Notes under the pieces: model-generated
Databases searched by the model: none
Told to the model about the DNA's origin: nothing
The model's input: only the letters and a program-made list of their open reading frames with translations
Made by a program: the position numbers and the translations under genes
Source of the DNA: Hirudo medicinalis
Taxonomy: Eukaryota; Annelida; Clitellata; Hirudinida; Hirudinidae
Length of the DNA stretch: 56,925 nucleotides
Direction: 5' to 3'
NCBI GenBank assembly: GCA_011800805.1
Contig: MPNW01000012.1
Location: 210,808-267,732 of the forward strand
In this document: piece by piece, positions 49,961 through 56,925 of the stretch
Numbering within the stretch: position 1 is the stretch's first letter
Layout: every line of letters starts with the position of its first letter

Positions 49961-51642
49961 CTGGTAAAACCTGCTATTTCCAATTTTCAAACGTCAACCG
50001 TTTAATTGAAAAGATTCCCGATGGGCTCTCCTTATTCATTCAACGGTGAAAAGTTGCAAGATTACGCAACGAATATTCGAACAAAATTCTAATCCGTTCT
50101 AGAAGACAACTCGGGAGTGCGAACGTTAAGTTCTGAATGCAAAATTCGTCTTTGTACTGGTTTCCTGAGCAATCAAGTACAAGAAGAACGACAAAGTACC
50201 TCGTCAACCCGGTGGAATTCAATTAATTAGTCTTTGTCTGCTGGGCTTGCTACAAAGATAAATAAAAGCACAAGATTAATTCAGAAGCTGAGGAACTTAA
50301 ATTAATTTCTAAGTTCTCACCAGGAATATCTTTTTAGATTATTTTGAGCACGCAGTTGGGATTTATTAGGATTTATTAGAGTATTAGGTTGAATATTACT
50401 AATATTTCATTGTTAATTGAGTCAGAAAAGACATTAATACAATAAAATCCTGTTTGTAAATCTTATAATAAACGTTATAATAATTATAACTGAAGTAAGA
50501 TTATGCATCGGACTTACAAATTGGTGTGATCGACAGAAAACGATTTTGAATAAGGTCTAAATATGACTGAGGTACCACTCAAACATGCGTTTGTTGGGAT
50601 CCTGGAAAGCATTGTACTAGACTGTTAAATAGGGTGGGGCAAAAAGTACAATATTTTGAATTTCAGGTCCCAGACGTTCGAAAGTCAGTGATCCCTATAA
50701 AGAATCTACAATCTAGATTTTATATATAAATAATTAGTTTCTAGTAACTTTCATTTAAAAACAAGTCCGAATTATCAGTAACAAAAAACTTTCTGCAACA
50801 GTATTGTAGTAAGTTAATTTAATGTGAAAAAAAATTTAAGTCAATAATTAATCAAAATTTCATTTATTACATGTATTTAATTACATGTAACACTATTTCA
50901 AAGCAATTTTTACTTTAAAAAATGTCCAAATTATGAGCATATTTACTTCTGTGTTCCATCACAAACAATTTCTAGGGAAGCTATTTCTGATTTGCTGCTG
51001 TTTTTATGCATCGTTTTTATTTGGTCCAGTATTTGGTCCGATTTTTCCGAGCGAGAGATTGTGGCTCGTTTTGCAAATCTGCGTGTGGAGTAGGGTGGGG
51101 CAAACAACTATCCTTGTTTCAACCAAACAATAATAAATTGATACTGCCTCATCTATTGATCAATATCAAAATGCATTACTTTCATATTTTATTTCATGTG
51201 TAGGGGTCGCAACTTTGTTAAAAATTAATTTGTTAAATTATCCTTAAGCTTAACATGTTCTTCGTCAAACGATGTTCGCTTTTGTGAGCTCATTGGAAAC
51301 AATTTCTACTCTTGCTGTTTCCGATCGGGACTGGTTACCGAGATGTTTTGTACAATCAAATCCGAAAGATCAACGCAAATCCTTTATGTTGTTTGATTAG
51401 TTATGATTTGTCTGCATAAAAATGGCAGGTAAGTTCAACGTAGTTGAAAAAAGTTCATTTAGTTCATATCAATCATTTAATGAAATGGCTACATTCGAAA
51501 ATTACTTTTGATGTAAAAGTCAAAGAAAGCATTTTGTTAGAAATATTGCTCGAAATCTACAAATGTTAAACAGGAAAAAATTGTGCCATTGAATTGTTGT
51601 CATCACTCGTTTAACAATCTTAAAAGTTGTTGGCTGAAATTA
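49961..51642. other. Spacer, no clear gene
   Basis: AT-rich. GGGGCAAA(A/C)A phrases recur at about 50636 and 51097 (each after TAGGGT), possibly an old repeat pair. No supported gene beyond the weak fragment noted at 50.1 kb. Confidence 0.35.
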
Positions 51643-54469
51643 TCACAACTTGTAAACTTTCAATCCACCAGCAGTGGCGACGGCAAGCAAATGCTTCGCT
51701 TCCGAGTAACAAATTCCAAAGGGCTTCACGACATTTTCGACGATTACTTCGAGGAGATTTCCATCGGAATTGTACAGGGAAATGTTGTTGAGAGCCTGAT
51801 CAGCGACCAAAATGTTGCTTTGTTTCGTTGCCACCACCACTCCCTGTGGAAGGAGTTCCTCTCCTTTTGGTCCTGTTGAGCTGAACTTTAACACCATTTC
51901 GTCGTTCTTGAATACCTGTTTTTGAGAGATGCACGCGATCTTTTTAATTGAATAAATATTGAAAGTGAATTCTAATCCAGAATTATAACGGAGTTGCAAT
52001 CCAATATCGCCAGGTGCAAACCAGAAGCTGAATGCAAAGCTTGTAAGCAATTATCCACTCATATTTTGCGATAATTGAGACTTATTGCATTTTCTTTGCA
52101 TCAGTTTATTCAGAAGGGACTTGTTTATTTTTTAAGCGAGCTGACGATATGAATGGGTCGCATGCTTGCATACATTCATATCATTAAAATTACAATAACA
52201 AATCATCGTGGCATTAAAATGATGTGACTCATGAAAATGTCTTTTGACCAACCTTAATCTCTCGGCGAAGATAATCAGAAATGATGATTCTATCGTTTCT
52301 GTCAATAGTTAAATACAAAGACTTCTTAAAGTCCCCATCCGATGTTTGGGAAATTTTCTCAAGCTTTGAGTTAAGTACGGTGACCTTGGTACCTCCGCTT
52401 TCAAGGATGGCCACAGTTTTCTTGTTGACTGCCATCGCTATGGGGTCGTTGATTGTTGCCAATTTGATCGTTTCAATGCACTTCAACGTGCAGTTCGTGT
52501 TTTTCTTGCTGGAAATGAGTTTGAATTTCTTTATCATTCCTTGGACTTCTCGGAATCCGAGAAGGAAGAAATGCTTTGTTTCGTAGCAGTAGCACATGTT
52601 CTTTATGCGATCCAAGGGTTCATTCGAGTCGTCTATAACAAGAACGACAGGATTTCCATCTGAGGATCTCAACCCCAGCAACTGATTCGCAACATCGCGA
52701 CAACTTTCGTCGAGAACGAATAGAACTTCGTCCTGCTCAACAAAGCAAATGTTTTTCAAATTAGGCAAACTTTTTGTCTCCCAGTGCAGCAACCCTGGCC
52801 ACATGTCATTTTGGATTGCATATCTCGGAGATACGAGTGTTTTGGCTGTTTTTGTTTGTCCTTTGTACAACATACCTTTCAAGGTCTTCAAGACGGCATC
52901 GGCAATGACGGTGTTGGTCACTTTTTCTGCTTGCTTCGACGGAGAATCGACGTCCGTTTGTGACAATAGAGACAATCGTTTGCTATTCTCATTTTGTTTA
53001 TTTGTGATTCTGGGGAGAGGCACGTTGCTTCTGCTTGGCAAATTTGATGTCTTAATTTCTTGGTCATCCTTTATCAGTTCACCCAAATGAATTTTGACAT
53101 CAGATTTAAAAGTGCACTTGTACTGCTCTGCTTCGATGAAAGTTGATTCGTCAAATGCATTGAGTTTCAGCAAATATTTCTCAGCCTTCTCAGTTCCTGA
53201 AGGTCCCTTTTTACTTTTATCAGGTTCAGAAAGTAACTTGTCCACCAATTTAATGGTCGTCATGATTTCTTCTTTCTTAGAAGTAATTCTATCGAAATTT
53301 GCTTTATTTTCTTTCAACTTCGAAAGCATTCCATGAAATTGGTTTTTAAGTGTGCTTTTAGCTTCTTGGTACGCTCTGTTGATGTCATCTTCACAAACTT
53401 TGAAACTTTCACTTTTATCGTGAAAATTAACTTCAGCCAAAAGTTGGTCCTTGCGTTGTTTAAGTGCCGCAATGATTGTCTGTTTCTTCAGAGTCGATTC
53501 ATCAGTTGGTTCTGCTGATTCAGAGGCAGATTGCAACTCCGCGATGTCATCGTAAATATTCTCTGACATCTTTTCATCCGAACCTCCCGTCAGCGTTGTC
53601 ATGCCATGATTTCGGTGTTCGGGCATCATGGCGCACACGCAGCACAGTGACTTGTTGCACGTTTTACAGGAATATTCGAGGTAGTTGCTCGGATGTCTTG
53701 GACATTCGTTGCTGTTTGAGTCTGTAGAACCCTTGGTCGTTCTCTGGTCACTGAGGTTGAAGAAAGTGTGGCTCTTGAAAAATGAGAGGTTCTGATGAAT
53801 TTTTCGGCAGCTGTTGCAAAATATTTTCTGGCACGTCAAACATAGAAAGCTTCCCTCTTCTTTGTTACCTTTGAACTGACAGGTTTGACAGAAGTTTCGA
53901 ACACTGCTACCGGGTCTGCCTTTGGTTTTGATATTATGCAATAGTTCTGTGATCTTTCTTATTTTGAGGTCGGTGGGGAAAGCGCGGATGCCCGTGGGAG
54001 GTACGAAGATGGTTTTCCTGCAAGTTGGACACGGAAAGTTGGAGATTGGAGTAAGGCGTCTCGAGTTGCATTCCTTGAAATGTTGAGCTAGGCATTTGTC
54101 ACAAAATGTGTGAGTGCAATCCAAGATTTTAGGAAGCTGATTCGAATAAATGCAAACTCTTGATTTTAAACGTCAAACGACATCAGGAAGTTAACGAAGA
54201 TCTTTAAATAGGTAATTTAATTATCCGTGGATTATCGAAGATAATTTAAATTATTTTTTATTGTAATTTAAGTAAATTAATATGTTGTCGTTTAAAATTT
54301 GTTTGAACCTACTTCAAGGTTAAAGACAAAAGTGTCATCATCGTCATCATCAGGAAAGAAGCAAACTCACCCTCTTGATTCCGTCATCGTCTTCCTCGAA
54401 ATATTTGTTTGTGCAAACCGCGCACGAGGTCAACTCCTCCGCCAACATCTCCAGATTCTCTTCATCCAT
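51643..54469 (-). CDS. TRIM-type RING/B-box/coiled-coil protein with NHL-like C-terminus
   Basis: Exons 54469-54371, 54136-52253, 51915-51643; phases agree, 751 aa. RING ligands C16, C19, C40, H42, C45, C48, C69, C72 are all present (C3HC4, split by intron 1), so E3 ubiquitin-ligase activity is expected. Two B-box-like zinc modules follow: from about residue 116 (CQTC...CLTC...CNSC) and about 172 (CPRH...CKTC...CCVC...H). A Lys/Glu-rich coiled coil (about 230-320) comes next. The C-terminal half reads as a degenerate six-bladed NHL-like propeller (DEVLFVLDESCRD, DRIIISDYLRREIKV, SNILVADQALNNISLY, GICYSEAKHLLAVA). Such TRIM proteins are often expanded in spiralians. The ATG at 54469 has a good AAAATGG context. 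An upstream CRE with a TATA-like box near 55203-55238 may be its promoter. Confidence 0.8.
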
Positions 54470-55680
54470 TTTTCCAGACACCTGCAGCCAATCAACAAAA
54501 GATAAAGTTTCTCTCGAACGCCTCCACTGCCTGTTAATCAGAGTTCGAAGGTCAATGTGGAGTTGTAACAAAACATTCGACACTTATTCGATATGTTTAT
54601 TGCTTTTCAAAAAGCAATCGAGTAATTGTTGATTATTGCTTTTAAACAATCTAGTTTGTGTTTTTAATTATTATTTTTGTTTTTTCACTCAAATTACGTT
54701 AAAAAGTAAATAAATGACGAGCACATCTTCTCAACCAGCGAAATCCACGAAACCTACCCAGGTTACCAGTTTGAACTTTTATAATGAAAATAGCAAGATC
54801 ACTTCAATCGACAGACAGCAACAAAGTTCAATTATCCTCCGAGCTCCGAAGCCCTGCTTCGCTCATAGTTATTCGTGCATGCGCCGCATACCTTTGCACA
54901 CAAAACTTTGTGCACTTGCAACTGCTATCAGTAACATCGAGCCGAGAATAAATACATTTCCAAACAAAACCAGATTAATTTGCAGTTATTTAATTTGGAT
55001 GAACTCAAACAACGAACAGCAATGCACAACGACAACGAGGAAATCATGAAAACAAACCCAAGCAGAATTCGATACTTTGAGCTTCGTTTGTTCCTTTATA
55101 AAGAAGTTCATGACAGAGTGAACCTCTGAACAATCGACAGACCAGCGGTTGAATGGGGGCTCCTTTAATTGATCGTGAATTAATTATGCTAATGAGTTCT
55201 GGTTATAAATTTAAGAGGGGAATTCATTTGTGACGTCACTTATGAATAAACGATAAACTAAAGGACATAAAATGACAGTTTCTACCCTCGCAGTTAATGT
55301 GCTCGGAGTTATTTCCTCGTGCATCCGCTCGTTCAATGTTCAATGCTGATTATGATTGTGATTATGATGATGGTGATGATTGTGATTATGATGATGGTGA
55401 TGATTGCGATCATGACACTGTACGCTTCGTAAGCTGATGATGACATTAGATGACTTTCGATGGCTGTGATGACTAAGTCAATGAGTGATGATGATGATGA
55501 TGATGATGAATAATTGTTCTTGTGACAATGATATACCATTAGTACTGACATCATCTTCATAGACAGATTAACCTGCAGTGATGATGATGATGATGTTTCT
55601 GCGTTGTTGCTTAGAAACGCATGACTCACCTTCTGCTCACCTGTTCTTTCGCTTCCTCATGAAATTTCAACGAAGGAACG
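54470..55680. other. TRIM upstream region
   Basis: Contains TGACGTCA at 55231-55238 and, on the - strand, a TTTATAA box about 20 bases downstream, in an order that could drive the TRIM gene. GATTATGAT/GATGAT arrays lie at 55345-55402 and 55487-55509. A 111-codon + frame at 54714-55049 overlaps this region without recognisable domains. Confidence 0.4.
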
Positions 55681-55681
55681 T

Positions 55682-55804
55682 TTAAAGTAATTATAATTTA
55701 AAATAATTATAATTTAAAGTAATTATAATTTAAAGTAATTATAATTTAAAGTAATTATAATTTAAAGTAATTATAATTTAAAGTAATTATAATTTAAAGT
55801 AANC
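55682..55804. repeat. 16-base minisatellite AAAGTAATTATAATTT
   Basis: About eight tandem units, near-perfect, ending at an assembly N (55803). Each unit contains the palindrome AATTATAATT. Confidence 0.92.
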
Positions 55805-55851
55805 AGCAAGACTTCGTAAGGTGAATGTGAAAGGATTATTATTAATAAATG

Positions 55852-55856
<5 letters not shown>

Positions 55857-55904
<48 letters not shown>
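55857..55904. repeat. (AAT)n microsatellite
   Basis: About 16 perfect AAT units following TTATTATTAATAAATG. The poly-Asn frame through it is repeat-derived. Confidence 0.92.
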
Positions 55905-55906
<2 letters not shown>

Positions 55907-56273
55907 TTGTTACAACATTATTAACACAATATATTCAGAATAATAATTTTGTTCTTACAATGAGAATAGCAACATTTTATTATTATTGTTGTTATTCAGC
56001 GCAAAGCTCTGTTAGAATTCATTCGGCTTTTCATAAGCTCGTAGAAAATCCATTATTGAAGTAAATTCCAAAACGTTGCAATAGGAGTTGTCACTAATAA
56101 ATCTCTTGCTAAGTCTAAAAATAACTTCAGCTTATTGCCGATGACCTCGGTAATTCCCGGGTAAGCAAATGTTTGACAGGTGTTACAAGCCCACGGAGCT
56201 TGTTGAAGTTTGTCTAAATAATCACTCATCCTGGTAATAGTTATTCGATGTCCAGTTAAGCAATAAACGAAAC

Positions 56274-56528
56274 ATCACATCCATGTTAACATCACATCCA
56301 TGTTAACATCACATCCATGTTAACATCACATTCATGTCAACATCACATCCATGTTAACATCACATTCATGTTAACATCACATCCATGTCAACATCACATC
56401 CATGTTAACATCACATTCATGTTAACATCACATCCATGTCAACATCACATCCATGTTAACATCACATTCATGTTAACATCACATCCATGTCAACATCACA
56501 TCCATGTCAACATCACATTCATGTTAAC
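56274..56528. repeat. 17-base minisatellite CATCACATCCATGTTAA
   Basis: About 15 tandem units with C/T variants (CATCC/CATTC, GTTAA/GTCAA). The variants alternate in a higher-order pattern of about three units. Because 17 is not a multiple of three, one frame cycles through all phases and yields a false 81-codon ORF with a 17-residue period. Confidence 0.95.
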
Positions 56529-56925
56529 GTCTGTGGATGGAAACATTCACAAGCTCAGCTGACGATGCCGCATTCGTGATTCGTGATTCATGTGTCCTCC
56601 TTGGATAATTACTAAATTTATGAATGAAATGTTTACTTTTGTCCGTGGAAAGTTGATTTTAAATTGAAAGTTGATTTTGTTTTCGATTTCACGGAGAATT
56701 TGTTCGTAGCGAATGATGTCGTTGCTAAGGAAATATTGTGCCATTCTTAATTATTATCCTTTCACTCATCGATAATATTATAAAGTATTATTTATTAATA
56801 CTATCTGTGTAATCTATAATAATTAAAATATTACATTAATTGATTTGGTAATAAGTTAGTAATATTGTAAGCTCTCACACGTAGGCATCGCATTTGTTAA
56901 TAATGTTTGATTTGCTGAAGTAGGT
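56529..56925. other. AT-rich window end, no gene seen
   Basis: AT-rich sequence after the minisatellite. A short - strand frame at 56547-56744 has no splice context or recognisable domain. Confidence 0.4.

Noticed and set aside
56274..56528. CRISPR-like array
   Set aside because: Units are directly abutting with no unique spacers, and the sequence is eukaryotic.
56317..56562. 81-codon ORF with repeated His/Cys-rich peptide
   Set aside because: It is a by-product of the 17-base minisatellite: three units equal 51 bases, so a stop-free frame repeats every 17 residues. No flanking coding sequence.

Overview
The window is nuclear DNA from an animal. It is AT-rich and intron-dense: introns are mostly 50-300 bases, have GT-AG borders, and join in consistent reading phase. 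It is full of (GAT)n/(CAT)n and (CAA)n microsatellites and contains relics of retroelements. The proteins are metazoan families and look spiralian (annelid or mollusc-like). A leech such as Helobdella would fit, but that is inference from general character, not from a search.

Layout: (1) 256-2251, + strand, a seven-exon TMEM143/DUF3754-type membrane protein. (2) 3.3-4.2 kb, two phase-compatible orphan exons, then repeats and a CRE/E-box cluster. (3) 11442-7985, - strand, a five-exon RGK-family (REM/GEM/RRAD-like) GTPase with a long N-terminus. (4) 11.5-21.7 kb, mostly non-coding, with a promoter-like site and weak exon candidates. (5) 28099-21790, - strand, a SENP6/SENP7-type SUMO protease with an intact catalytic His-Asp-Cys and an intronic tRNA-derived SINE. 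(6) 29026-35922, + strand, a complete 33-exon ELP1 (Elongator subunit 1, 1319 aa), head-to-head with the protease. (7) 36-46 kb, repeat-rich: a 293-base nearly identical copy of the protease's 3' end, an R2-like retrotransposon relic, SINE relics, an orphan CCAAT-CRE-TATA promoter and very long trinucleotide arrays. (8) 46269-47563, + strand, a two-exon NPY/NPF-like peptide GPCR. (9) 49.8-50.0 kb, - strand, an orphan terminal exon. (10) 54469-51643, - strand, a three-exon TRIM protein (RING, B-boxes, coiled coil, NHL-like propeller). (11) 54.5-56.9 kb, minisatellites.

These are independent eukaryotic genes, not an operon. The one likely regulatory pairing is the SENP/ELP1 head-to-head promoter, 926 bases between start codons. 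The most unusual observations are the duplicated protease 3' end with an assembly gap at the same internal position in both copies, a GC-AG intron in ELP1, a SINE with intact tRNA acceptor stem and target-site duplication, and seven perfect CRE palindromes in 57 kb.
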